The notes below the pieces were generated by a model, which did no database searches, was not told where the DNA came from, and was given only the letters and a program-made list of their open reading frames with translations. Both the position numbers and the translations under genes were made by a program. From NCBI RefSeq assembly GCF_016734765.1, contig NZ_JAERQE010000007.1:1-64000 (forward strand): a stretch of DNA of 64,000 bases, written 5' to 3'. Source of the stretch: Microvirga soli (lineage in GTDB: Bacteria; Pseudomonadota; Alphaproteobacteria; Rhizobiales; Beijerinckiaceae). Below, in pieces: positions 1-8,137 of the stretch; positions within the stretch are counted from its first letter, which is position 1, and each line of letters starts with the position of its first letter.

Positions 1-27
1 TCCTTCGATCTGGCGGATCGCTCGACG

Positions 28-732
28 ATGCGGGACGGCGCCGGCCGGTCGACCCGCGCACGACCGGCCAAAGGCGCGCGGGCGCCAACCAACGCGGAGT
101 TCGACGCCTTCGACCAGAGGGCGCAACTCGGGTGGAAGCGGACCCCGCCTGACTGGACCTGCCCATGCTGCGGCCGCGGCAAGCGCGGCATTCTGCGGTT
201 GTCGGGTCAGGGCAAGTGGTTCGCCCAGATCCGTGATCATCAGGTCTTCCATTTGGAAAGCGATGCGCAAAACCTGGAATTCCGGCAGGCTCTGTACCCC
301 TGGCATCCGCCAGAGCCCATCGTGCATGAATACGCGGTGGCCAAGGTCTGCTCGGATTGCGGGGATGTCGCATCGGAGCTGCAGCGCAGCCGTCCTGATT
401 TGATCCCGTTCCACCTTGACCTTGACGATTTGAAGGCATGTCTTGGCGAGATCCGACCAAACGAGAAGCTGGAGATCGACCTGGGCGAGGCTGCAGCCCA
501 TGCCCGGGCGAACGCGCCCTGGGTGGCGGCCCGGGAGGGCTTCTTCGAGCACCGCGACTTGGCCAACAGGATGAACACATTGCGCGCCAGCATCGAGAGA
601 CGTCGGCCCCTCGGCGAGGAGGATTGGGCGGAGATCGCGAGTCTGGCCGAGGAGCAAGGGGTGCTTCTGGGCGCACGCACAGGAGCCCTGGGGTGGCTCA
701 TCCGGGAGGGCCAGAGGTTCTCCCGAGGTTAG
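28..732 (+). CDS. Hypothetical zinc-ribbon protein, possibly 5'-partial
   Basis: The product has 234 residues from the first ATG, but the frame stays open to the window edge, so the true start may lie upstream. Two Cys pairs are visible, CPCCGRGKRG near residue 46 and CSDCGD near residue 108, with an intervening His (IRDHQVFH). Paired CxxC knuckles around a His-containing strand suggest a zinc ribbon or an HNH-like fold, but I do not recognise a family. The C-terminal half is acidic and helical. It converges with the MerR gene downstream, about 43 bp away, and its role in the metal island is unknown. Confidence 0.55.
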   Translation: MRDGAGRSTRARPAKGARAPTNAEFDAFDQRAQLGWKRTPPDWTCPCCGRGKRGILRLSGQGKWFAQIRDHQVFHLESDAQNLEFRQALYPWHPPEPIVHEYAVAKVCSDCGDVASELQRSRPDLIPFHLDLDDLKACLGEIRPNEKLEIDLGEAAAHARANAPWVAAREGFFEHRDLANRMNTLRASIERRRPLGEEDWAEIASLAEEQGVLLGARTGALGWLIREGQRFSRG

Positions 733-775
733 GCGGCCGGGTTGACCTGCGACAGGTGGAACATGCAGCGGTCAG

Positions 776-1192
776 TCAGTGCGTCTCGTGCAGGCATTGG
801 CCGTGATCGGCCAGGACCTCGATGATCCGGCATTCGGAAACCCGCCGGTTGTCGCAGGCTACCATAGTCTCAAGCTCGTCTCGTAGGGCCGTGAGGCGGG
901 CAATCTTGTCCTTCACCTCATCGAGGTGGGCTTTGGTGATCTCATGGGCCTCACCACAGCACCGGTTGGGATCGTCAGCGAGGCCAAGGAGTTGCCGGAT
1001 GGCATCGACCTCGAACCCGAGTTCGCGGGCGTGACGGATGAAGTTGAGGCGGCGCACCTCGTCAGAGCCGTAGCGCCGCTGCTGGCCCTCGGTCCTGACC
1101 GGCGAGGGAAGGAGGCCGATTTGTTCGTAGTACCGGATCGTGGGGATCTTCACCCCGGTTCGCCGCGAAAGGTCGCCAATCGCCAAATTCAT
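776..1192 (-). CDS. MerR-family metal sensor (ZntR/CadR/PbrR type)
   Basis: This 138-residue regulator has the MerR winged helix (TIRYYEQIGLLP, residues 18-29) and a long dimerisation helix. Candidate metal ligands are C78, C79, C113, C121 and C133 with H83 and H89, a pattern fitting Zn/Cd/Pb sensors. I chose the ATG at 1192 over a TTG three bases upstream because a GAGG lies seven bases before it. It is divergent from the zntA-like ATPase, with a MerR operator between them. A second operator of the same sequence type lies at 6139-6169, so it probably controls at least two promoters. The exact metal cannot be read from the sequence. Confidence 0.88.
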   Translation of the reverse strand: MNLAIGDLSRRTGVKIPTIRYYEQIGLLPSPVRTEGQQRRYGSDEVRRLNFIRHARELGFEVDAIRQLLGLADDPNRCCGEAHEITKAHLDEVKDKIARLTALRDELETMVACDNRRVSECRIIEVLADHGQCLHETH

Positions 1193-1203
1193 CAAAAAAC
1201 CTC

Positions 1204-1234
1204 TTGAACCTCTAACCGCTAGAGGTTGTAGCGT
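1204..1234 (+). promoter_or_regulatory. ZntR-type MerR operator/promoter of zntA
   Basis: A -35 element TTGAAC (1204-1209) and a weak -10 TAGCGT (1229-1234) are separated by 19 bp, the long spacer typical of MerR-activated promoters. An 8-bp dyad, AACCTCTA (1207-1214) and TAGAGGTT (1220-1227), lies within the spacer. It faces the ATPase gene at 1269. Confidence 0.8.
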
Positions 1235-1268
1235 GCCCGCCAGATAGGATCAAACTGGATATCTGGCA

Positions 1269-3389
1269 ATGACCGACCGCTTGCGTTACCGCGTCGAAGG
1301 CATGGATTGCGGCAGCTGCGCCCGCAAGATCGAAACTGCGCTCGCCCGCGTGCCCGGCGTCTCCGACATCAACATCACCACCACGACCGAGACCCTGCGC
1401 CTGCGGGTGGCGGAAGCCGGCACGGGCGAGCAGGTCGAGAAGGTGGTCCGCGACCTCGGCTACGGCATCTCGCCCATTAGCGAGGAGGCGCGGCATCATC
1501 ATGACCATGAGGCCGAGGACGGGTCTTGGTGGCGCTCCGCCAAGGGACGGCTGACGATCCTCTCAGGCCTTGGCCTCGCGGCCGCATGGCTGCTGGCCAT
1601 GGTCCTACCTGGTTATGAGGCTTGGCTCTACACCGCCGCCATGGCCATTGGGCTGGTGCCGATTGCCCGCCGTGCGGTTTCTGCGGCCATGACCGGCGCA
1701 CCCTTCACCATCGAGACCCTGATGAGCATCGCCGCAATCGGCGCGGTGATCATCGGCGAGACCGAGGAGGCCGCCATCGTGGTGCTGCTGTTCCTCGTCG
1801 GCGAGCTGCTGGAGGGCGTTGCCGCCGGCAGGGCGCGCGCCAGCATCCGGTCCCTGACCAGCCTGGTGCCGAAGACCGCCTTCATCGAGCGGAACGGAAC
1901 CCTGGAGGAGGTCCAGGCCGAGACCCTCGCGGTGGGCGACGTGATCGCGGTTCGCCCCGGCGACCGCGTACCGGCCGACGGCACCATCGTCTCGGGCGAG
2001 AGCGCCATCGACGAGGCTCCGGTCACGGGCGAGAGCACGCCCAAGCGCAAGGGGGAAGGCGAGAGCGTCTTCGCCGGCACCATCAACACCGACGGTACGC
2101 TGCGGGTCCGGGTCACCGCCGGGGCGCAGGACAACACCATTGCCCGCGTGGTCCGTTTGGTCGAGGAGGCGCAGGAGGCCAAGGCCCCGACCGAGCGCTT
2201 CATCGACCGCTTCTCGCGCTACTACACCCCCGCCGTGCTTGTCGTCGGCGCCCTTGTGGCCATCCTGCCGCCGCTGGTGGCGGGCGAGCCCTGGGGCGAG
2301 TGGGTCTACAAGGGGCTGGCCGTGCTCCTGATCGGCTGCCCCTGCGCCCTCGTGATTTCGACCCCGGCTGCCATCGCGGCGGGCTTGGCGGCGGGTGCCC
2401 GGCGTGGGCTCCTGATCAAAGGCGGGGCCGTGCTGGAGATCCTCGGCAAGGTGACCGCTGTCGCCCTCGACAAGACCGGCACCCTGACCGAGGGGCGACC
2501 CAAGGTGACGGACGTCGTGGCCCTCGGCGAGGCGAGCGAACGCGACGTCCTGGAGGATGCCGCCGCTCTTGACGCCACCTCGTCGCACCCCATCGCCAAG
2601 GCCATCTTGGCGCGGGCGCATGCGGAGGGCATTGAGGTCACGCCCGCCGTCGGCGTGATGGCGCTCGGAGGCAAGGGCGTGAAGGGACGCTTCCGTCGCC
2701 GGGGCCTGTGGCTCGGCTCGCCCAAGGCCGCCACAGCCATCGCGCCGCTTCTGCCCGAGGCCGAGGCGCGGATCGCTGCCCTGCAGGAGGAGGGCAAGAC
2801 CGTGTCGGTCCTGCTCGTGAACGACGTGCCCGTGGGCTTGGTCGCCGTTCGGGACGAGCCGCGCGAGGACGCGCTGGAGGGACTGAAGGCCCTCAAGGCG
2901 CGCGGGATCACGCCGATCATGCTCACCGGCGACAACGCCAGGACGGCGGCGGCCATTGCCGGCAGCCTCGGCGTAGAGCCCCGGGCCGACCTGCTGCCGC
3001 AGGACAAGCTCCGGATCGTGAACGAACTCAAGGCGCAGGGGCAGATCGTCGCCAAGGTAGGTGATGGCATCAACGACGCCCCGGCGCTGGCGGCGGCGGA
3101 TGTCGGGATCGCGATGGGCGGCGGCACCGACGTGGCGCTGGAGACGGCGGACGGCGCCGTGCTGCACGGACGCGTGCTCGATATCGCCCGCATGATTGCG
3201 CTCTCGAAGGCCACCATGGGCAACATCCGCCAGAACATTGGCGTGGCGCTCGGGCTCAAGGCGGTCTTCCTGGTGACCACCATCCTCGGCATCACAGGCT
3301 TGTGGCCGGCGATCCTTGCCGACACCGGCGCCACGGTGCTGGTCACAGCCAACGCCATGCGCCTGCTCGGGGCCGGACGGAGCGTGTGA
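1269..3389 (+). CDS. zntA: Zn/Cd/Pb-exporting P1B-type ATPase
   Basis: This 706-residue inner-membrane pump drives divalent soft-metal export with ATP. An N-terminal HMA domain carries GMDCGSC (C14, C17), followed by a His cluster HHHDHE near residues 76-81 that may add metal sites. The membrane metal site is CPC at 357-359 and the phosphorylated Asp lies in DKTGT near residue 401. TGES, TGDN and GDGINDAP motifs are all present. The Zn/Cd/Pb assignment rests on the divergent ZntR-like regulator and on the protein being ZntA-like rather than CopA-like. It overlaps lspA by one base. Confidence 0.92.
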   Translation: MTDRLRYRVEGMDCGSCARKIETALARVPGVSDINITTTTETLRLRVAEAGTGEQVEKVVRDLGYGISPISEEARHHHDHEAEDGSWWRSAKGRLTILSGLGLAAAWLLAMVLPGYEAWLYTAAMAIGLVPIARRAVSAAMTGAPFTIETLMSIAAIGAVIIGETEEAAIVVLLFLVGELLEGVAAGRARASIRSLTSLVPKTAFIERNGTLEEVQAETLAVGDVIAVRPGDRVPADGTIVSGESAIDEAPVTGESTPKRKGEGESVFAGTINTDGTLRVRVTAGAQDNTIARVVRLVEEAQEAKAPTERFIDRFSRYYTPAVLVVGALVAILPPLVAGEPWGEWVYKGLAVLLIGCPCALVISTPAAIAAGLAAGARRGLLIKGGAVLEILGKVTAVALDKTGTLTEGRPKVTDVVALGEASERDVLEDAAALDATSSHPIAKAILARAHAEGIEVTPAVGVMALGGKGVKGRFRRRGLWLGSPKAATAIAPLLPEAEARIAALQEEGKTVSVLLVNDVPVGLVAVRDEPREDALEGLKALKARGITPIMLTGDNARTAAAIAGSLGVEPRADLLPQDKLRIVNELKAQGQIVAKVGDGINDAPALAAADVGIAMGGGTDVALETADGAVLHGRVLDIARMIALSKATMGNIRQNIGVALGLKAVFLVTTILGITGLWPAILADTGATVLVTANAMRLLGAGRSV

Positions 3390-3877
3390 TGACGGTCATG
3401 GCGAGGATTGGCTATTTTCTGGCGGTCACGGGACCGATCATCCTGCTCGATCAGGCCACCAAGGCGATGGCCCGGGCGTCCCTGATGCCCGGGGAGGTCC
3501 TGGAGGTCCTGCCGTTCGCGAACCTGCGGCTCGGCTTCAACCGGGGGATCAGCTTCGGCCTCCTGCCCGCCGACGAGGCCTGGGGCGTGCTTGCCCTGAT
3601 CGGCATCACGGCCCTGATCTGCGTTGGCATGGCGGTCTGGAGCGTCAGGGCGCAGGCCCGGCAGGAGAGTGTGGCCTTGGCCCTGATCCTCGCGGGCGCG
3701 CTCGGCAACCTGATCGACCGCGTGAGGGACGGCATGGTGACCGATTTCATCGACCTCCACGCCGCCGGCTACCACTGGCCGACCTTCAACGTGGCGGACA
3801 TCGCCATCACACTCGGGGTGACCTGGCTCGTGACCGACAGCCTCGGGATCGGGGTCCGGCGAAAGGAGGCATCCTGA
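3389..3877 (+). CDS. lspA: Lipoprotein signal peptidase (LspA/PbrC-like)
   Basis: This 162-residue protein has four membrane segments and both catalytic Asp motifs, D110 in NLIDR and D137 in FNVAD. The ATG overlaps the zntA stop by one base (TGATG), so it is translationally coupled to the ATPase. LspA removes signal peptides from prolipoproteins. Coupling of a metal ATPase to an LspA is known from lead resistance loci (PbrA with PbrC), where it supports Pb handling. Because housekeeping lspA normally sits next to ileS, this is likely a second, metal-dedicated copy. The downstream lipoprotein at 4695 is a possible client. Confidence 0.9.
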   Translation: MTVMARIGYFLAVTGPIILLDQATKAMARASLMPGEVLEVLPFANLRLGFNRGISFGLLPADEAWGVLALIGITALICVGMAVWSVRAQARQESVALALILAGALGNLIDRVRDGMVTDFIDLHAAGYHWPTFNVADIAITLGVTWLVTDSLGIGVRRKEAS

Positions 3878-4521
3878 TGCCGTCCGCCATTCTCCCCGTC
3901 CTGCTGCTCGTAGGCCTCAGCGCCGCCTTCGCGCTGCTCACTCGCCGCGTGTCGCAGCGTCTCGGCCGCTCGGCGGACAGGTTCGGCACGGGCGACACTG
4001 CTCATGATTTCGTCGGGCGGGTCTATCGCGTCGGCGGCGCCATCCTGTTCGTCTTCCTGATCGTGCGGGCGGTCCTGCCGACCGCCGATATGGCCGCCGG
4101 CCTGGTTCCGGGATTGGCCCGACCCACCATCGCATGGCTGGGTCTCGCGGTGATGGCTGCAGGCAGCGCGGTCATCCTCGCCGCCCAGGTGCAGATGGGG
4201 ACGTCCTGGCGGATCGGCCTGGATCAGGAGCGGACCGGGCTTGTGACGTCGGGCCTGTTCGCCTGGTCGCGCAACCCGACCTTCCTCGGCATGGTCGCCG
4301 TGGTGCTCGGCGCCTTCCTCATGGCCCCGACCACGGTCACAGGCATCGTGCTCGCGGCCGCTTGGGTGGCCTTCTCGGTCCAGATCCGCATGGAGGAGGA
4401 ACACCTGCGACGCATGCACGGTCCTGCCTATGAGGCGTATCGAGTTGCCGTGCCGCGCTGGATCGGCCTTTCCAGGAACTTGGGCAGGGCATCCACCGCC
4501 CAGCCTGTGGATCGTGGGTGA
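3877..4521 (+). CDS. Isoprenylcysteine carboxyl methyltransferase-like membrane protein
   Basis: The 214-residue integral membrane protein has about five hydrophobic segments. Its C-terminal half matches the ICMT/PEMT pattern, with GLVTSGLFAWSRNPTFLG followed by an EEEHLRRMHGPAYEAY segment typical of the SAM-binding end. It starts on the A of the lspA TGA, with a strong AAAGGAGG at 3861-3868 inside lspA, so all three genes form one operon. Such methyltransferases commonly accompany metal ATPases, but their substrate there is unknown. Real prenylcysteine methylation is unlikely in this context. Confidence 0.8.
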   Translation: MPSAILPVLLLVGLSAAFALLTRRVSQRLGRSADRFGTGDTAHDFVGRVYRVGGAILFVFLIVRAVLPTADMAAGLVPGLARPTIAWLGLAVMAAGSAVILAAQVQMGTSWRIGLDQERTGLVTSGLFAWSRNPTFLGMVAVVLGAFLMAPTTVTGIVLAAAWVAFSVQIRMEEEHLRRMHGPAYEAYRVAVPRWIGLSRNLGRASTAQPVDRG

Positions 4522-4694
4522 GCGGGGGGCGGACGCCTCAATCCTGCCGGACTTGAAGGCAACCTTTCGTGCCGGTTGGCCCGCTTCCGCAGGTTCCTGT
4601 GCCTGCGGCAAGACAGCGTTAAAGCCAATCCCTTAGAAAAATGGGGAACCGTCCGGGATCGATCACGGGCACACAGAATGCGGGGATTCCCACG

Positions 4695-5840
4695 ATGAAG
4701 CGTATCGCATTGGCTGCGAGCCTCGTGCTCGCGCTCGCCGCTTGCCAGGGCGAGAGCATGTCCACGCGCCACCTGGCGCCGATCCCGGCCGCCACCATGG
4801 CGCTGATGGAAACGAAGGGCATGTCGAAGAACGACCCGATCCTGATGCGGTCCTACAAGAAGGAATCCGAGATCGAGGTCTGGAAGCGGGGCCGTGATGG
4901 CCGGTACGCGCTCCTCAAGACGTACCCGATGTGCCGCTGGTCGGGCCAGCTCGGGCCGAAGATCCGCGAGGGTGACCGCCAAGCCCCGGAGGGGTTCTAC
5001 ACGGTCACCCCGGCGCAGATGAACCCGAACTCGCAGCTCTACCTGTCATTCAATCTCGGCTACCCAAATGCCTATGACCGTGCCCACGGCCGGACGGGGT
5101 CGCATCTGATGGTGCATGGCTCGTGCTCGTCGCAGGGGTGCTTCGCCATGACGGATGAGGCGATCTCCGAGGTCTATGCGCTGGCGCGGGAGTCCTTTGC
5201 CAGCGGCCAGCGTGGTTTCCAGTTTCAATCGTATCCGTTCCGGATGACGGCCGAGAACCTGGCCAAGCACCGCTACGACCCGAACATCGCCTTCTGGAGG
5301 AACCTGAAGGAAGGCTCGGATTACTTCGAGTTGGCGAACCAGGAGCCGCAGGTTTCAGTGGCCAACCAACAGTATGCGTTCAGCGGCGATGCCTCTGTCA
5401 TGGCGGCCGTCGCGCAGAAGCGCCAAAACGATGATCAGCAGGTCGCGGATTTGGCGGCCAAGGGCGTGCAGCCGATCAAACTTGTGTACGGTGACGGTGG
5501 GCAGCACCAGAGCTTCCGGCAGGCGCTGTCCGGGGATGACGGCTCGCTCGCCGTCGATGCCAGCGCCCGCAATCGGCTCGGCGATGTCAGTCGGCCTGAA
5601 GCCTTGAGCGCGGGGCCGCAGGAGGTCATCCTTGCCGCGAACGGGAAGCCGAGGCAAGGACCGTCATCGACGCTTGCCTATGCCTTGCAGACCCCCAAGA
5701 GCCAGATCCGTGCTGGCGACGCCGCGCGGCCGTCAAGACCTGCTCCTATCGCGAGTGCGGCGCCTGAGCCGGCAGTGCAAGCGGCGGGAAGTGAGGGGCG
5801 CTCGGTGCTCGAACGCTTCCGGGGACTGTTCGGCGGCTGA
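4695..5840 (+). CDS. Lipoprotein L,D-transpeptidase (YkuD domain)
   Basis: The 381-residue product begins with a lipoprotein signal, LALAAC, lipidated at C17. The YkuD catalytic motif HGSCSSQGC gives H141 and C149. Enzymes of this family form 3-3 peptidoglycan cross-links or attach proteins to peptidoglycan. The C-terminal 150 residues are Ala/Gln/Ser-rich and of low complexity. I chose the second Met (4695) because it directly precedes the signal peptide; an in-frame ATG at 4641 would bury it. It follows lspA and the methyltransferase by about 170 bp and may be a substrate of that LspA. Confidence 0.85.
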   Translation: MKRIALAASLVLALAACQGESMSTRHLAPIPAATMALMETKGMSKNDPILMRSYKKESEIEVWKRGRDGRYALLKTYPMCRWSGQLGPKIREGDRQAPEGFYTVTPAQMNPNSQLYLSFNLGYPNAYDRAHGRTGSHLMVHGSCSSQGCFAMTDEAISEVYALARESFASGQRGFQFQSYPFRMTAENLAKHRYDPNIAFWRNLKEGSDYFELANQEPQVSVANQQYAFSGDASVMAAVAQKRQNDDQQVADLAAKGVQPIKLVYGDGGQHQSFRQALSGDDGSLAVDASARNRLGDVSRPEALSAGPQEVILAANGKPRQGPSSTLAYALQTPKSQIRAGDAARPSRPAPIASAAPEPAVQAAGSEGRSVLERFRGLFGG

Positions 5841-5935
5841 GCCTGGGGCCCGCAGGGTTGGTCCGCCATGCAAGGCTGATCGCCATTGATTGGGGCATTG
5901 TTCGGTCATTCTGAAGGACGGTCGTTCGACCCGGC

Positions 5936-6106
5936 CTAGGGCGTTGTCTTGGCGGGGGTATGAGCTTGCGGGTTTTCCCGATGGCGTTGGTCCTCAAGCT
6001 CACGGGTTTTCACGAACGAAACCGTGTAGAGGATGACGACCAGGCCCAGAAGCGTCAGGGCCAGAGCAAGGCTCCTGCGACGTCTCCGTTTCTGCCAATC
6101 GTCCAT
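5936..6106 (-). CDS. Small single-span membrane protein under a ZntR-like operator
   Basis: This is a 56-residue protein with an Arg-rich N-terminus (QKRRRRR), one membrane helix (LALALTLLGLVVILYTVSF) and a polar tail. The shape recalls CoxF-type small proteins of cytochrome oxidase operons, but the similarity is too weak to name it. An upstream ATG at 6148 is possible but would lie over the promoter. A MerR-type operator (6139-6169) ends about 33 bp before the start codon, which supports the gene being real and metal-induced. Confidence 0.55.
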   Translation of the reverse strand: MDDWQKRRRRRSLALALTLLGLVVILYTVSFVKTRELEDQRHRENPQAHTPAKTTP

Positions 6107-6138
6107 CCTTGCGTCCCTTCGGCAAGTCGAGAATGCCG

Positions 6139-6169
6139 GACCTAGCACCTCATGCCACTAGAGGTTCAA
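6139..6169 (-). promoter_or_regulatory. Second ZntR-type MerR operator
   Basis: On the minus strand, TTGAAC (6169-6164), a 19-bp spacer and a -10 TAGGTC (6144-6139) are seen. The dyad arms are ACCTC and GAGGT. The first 13 bases, TTGAACCTCTAgt, match the zntA operator at 1204 through TTGAACCTCTA. It drives the small membrane protein starting at 6106. Confidence 0.65.
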
Positions 6170-6300
6170 GTCCCTTACTCCGGAACGGGGCGCCGGTCTT
6201 GCCGGCGGACGCAAGAGCGCGAGCCGCCAACTCTAGGCGTCGGAGACGAGGGCCAGCACGGCGAATGACCCGAACTGCTTTCCCGAATCGAACGATGTCG

Positions 6301-6966
6301 CTACTGCCCTGCGGTGGCTGTCGGGGATATGAACGCACCACCGAGCGAGGCCCAGGCCGAGCCATTGTCGCCCTCGCGCTTGATGTAGATATAGCCCGTC
6401 CTGTGCCAGGGCAGGATGGCGTCGCGCTTGTTGTCGAGGATGAGATCGCCCCGATCCGTGCGGACCATCATGACCGCATGCCCCGCGCCCTCCTCGTCGA
6501 TGACCACGGTCATCCGGAGCGCCCGGCGGGGGAAGCCAGCCTCGGCCAAGCGCTTGCGCTTGACGAGTTGGTAGTCCTCGCAATCACCGTAGCCGTCCTC
6601 GGCGTAGCCCCAGCGATCCTCGACGCCCAGATGGTCCTTGTCGGTCCTAGACTTGATCTCGGCGTTCACCTGCCGGTTGATCCGGTTAAGGGTCTGCCAG
6701 TCCTTGGTCGAAAGGGTGATGGTGGTCGGTTCGGAGACGTCAACGGCGCATTCGGACGGGTTCTGCTCGCAGAGGCGCACCCAACCCACAATCGGCTTCG
6801 CGGTGCCGACCATCGCGACGGGTTTGGAGACGGACGGCATGCCGGCTAGGGTCTGCGCCTGCACCCCGGTGCCGATGAACGCAAAGCCTAAAGCGAAGCC
6901 CGCGAGACGAAGCGTGTTCCGGAGAGAAGGTCGAGTGTTCAGAGACCCGAAGAGAGTTTGCCGCAT
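6301..6966 (-). CDS. Bacterial transglutaminase-like cysteine proteinase (BTLCP)
   Basis: The 221-residue protein has a signal peptide ending near VQAQ (residue 38), so it is probably periplasmic. The catalytic triad of the family is visible: C129 in YGDCEDY, H163 in AGHAVMMV and D178 in LILDN. Members of this family often act as periplasmic proteases, LapG being the best known, with a calcium-binding Asp cluster nearby. No lapD-like gene is adjacent. No clear link to metal resistance is visible. Confidence 0.85.
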   Translation of the reverse strand: MRQTLFGSLNTRPSLRNTLRLAGFALGFAFIGTGVQAQTLAGMPSVSKPVAMVGTAKPIVGWVRLCEQNPSECAVDVSEPTTITLSTKDWQTLNRINRQVNAEIKSRTDKDHLGVEDRWGYAEDGYGDCEDYQLVKRKRLAEAGFPRRALRMTVVIDEEGAGHAVMMVRTDRGDLILDNKRDAILPWHRTGYIYIKREGDNGSAWASLGGAFISPTATAGQ

Positions 6967-7089
6967 TGCCCCCGCCGATGTGCCGTTAAGGTTTTGTTCA
7001 TCAAACCTGACACGGTGGGCCGGAGGCGCTCAAGGCAAAAGTTAAACGAGAGTTAACAGGTCGCACCCCGTTTCGTTCCGACAATTTCG

Positions 7090-7605
7090 TTAACCATGTC
7101 CCGCGCGCAATGTCGCAGCGGTGATCTCCAGGCGTCCGCTGACGTCGTCGAACGAGAGGGCGTAGTGGACGTCGGCGCTGTCCCGGTGCGCCTCGCCAAG
7201 GCTGAGGGCGGCATCCCCCAGTTCGAGCAGGAGCTCGCCGCGCCGGCGAGCCGCCATCCCGGGATCGTAGACGACCATCGTCGCGCCGAGCACGGTCAGG
7301 GTATCGTCGATGAGCCTCGTCGCCGCCGCATCGTCGCCTTGGCGAAAGGTGGCCCCGATCACGATCCGCTCGGTGCCGGGACGGTTGGTCGGGCCGACCA
7401 CTTCGACCTCGACCAGACGCGCGGCGAAGCGGCATCGGGTGCTGGCCACACAGGAGGTCTGCCGGAGACGGAGATCGGTGCCGACCTGTTGCAGCGCCGC
7501 GTTGACGGTTTGCTCATACCGCTGCGGAGAGGCCTCGAACGGCCCGGCTGCCGCCTGGCAGGCAAAAGCGAACATAGAGAAGAATAAGCCAAGGGCCAGT
7601 CGCAT
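7090..7605 (-). CDS. Hypothetical secreted protein
   Basis: This 171-residue protein begins with a signal peptide (LALGLFFSMFAFACQAAA). I chose the Met at 7605 because it directly precedes that signal; the frame is open further upstream without a plausible start. The mature part is compact and mixed alpha/beta with two Cys (TSCVASTRC) close together, possibly a disulfide. No family is recognised. Confidence 0.65.
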   Translation of the reverse strand: MRLALGLFFSMFAFACQAAAGPFEASPQRYEQTVNAALQQVGTDLRLRQTSCVASTRCRFAARLVEVEVVGPTNRPGTERIVIGATFRQGDDAAATRLIDDTLTVLGATMVVYDPGMAARRRGELLLELGDAALSLGEAHRDSADVHYALSFDDVSGRLEITAATLRAGHG

Positions 7606-7700
7606 GGTCTCTCCAAAGGTTGCTGAAATCCACCCCGAGCACCATGGCGGGCTCATGATATCAGGCAGCGCGATCCAGGTCTGTTGCCTCATCTCCCATG

Positions 7701-7937
7701 CTACCGCATTCGAAGCCGGCGGGCTGCCGAAGCCAGGGTCCGGGGGCTTCGATTTGCCTCGCCATTTCTCACAAGCTCGTGATGGTGTCCAACTTCCCAA
7801 CCAGGGATTCGTGTGAGCTGGCTCACGTAGAGTTCGAGGACCGCCCGCGGCGGCTCAGGCGAGGCGACAGCCTGGCCCATGAGGAGGGCGGAGATGATGG
7901 AAAAGAGGGCAGTCCAGGTTCTCAGAGGGTGTCGCAT
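7701..7937 (-). CDS. Putative short secreted protein
   Basis: The 78-residue frame opens with a convincing signal peptide (TWTALFSIISALLMGQAVAS) followed by a short Arg-rich tail. A GGAG sits only one base before the ATG, which is too close for a good ribosome site. It may be a real small gene or the 5' remnant of a longer one. No family is recognised. Confidence 0.35.
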   Translation of the reverse strand: MRHPLRTWTALFSIISALLMGQAVASPEPPRAVLELYVSQLTRIPGWEVGHHHELVRNGEANRSPRTLASAARRLRMR

Positions 7938-8057
7938 GCTCCTAAGTCAGCACGCTGGCCGGGCGCCCTGGAAGTCATTTTCCCTTGATCTCGGCCAGCC
8001 GGGGACTTTCGACCGGCTGGCCTGATCGACAGCGGGAAGCCGAATCGGTAGTCATGG

Positions 8058-8078
8058 GCAAGCTTGCACTTGCAAGTG
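8058..8078. promoter_or_regulatory. Two abutting palindromes upstream of the ScsC-like gene
   Basis: A 10-bp palindrome GCAAGCTTGC (8058-8067) shares one base with a 12-bp palindrome CACTTGCAAGTG (8067-8078). Both contain CTTGC. They lie 60-80 bp upstream of the start at 8138, where an operator would be expected. The binding protein is unknown. Confidence 0.45.
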
Positions 8079-8137
8079 ACTGACCGGTCCGGCGCAGAGG
8101 CGCGACCAGGACGGTCTGAACGCAAGGATCGCCTTCG

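Noticed and set aside
6160-6186. A tRNA 3'-end-like string (GGTTCAAGTCC) suggesting an attachment site
   Set aside because: The T-stem does not pair fully and no acceptor 5' strand is present. The same bases are explained better by a MerR-type operator that matches the one at 1204.
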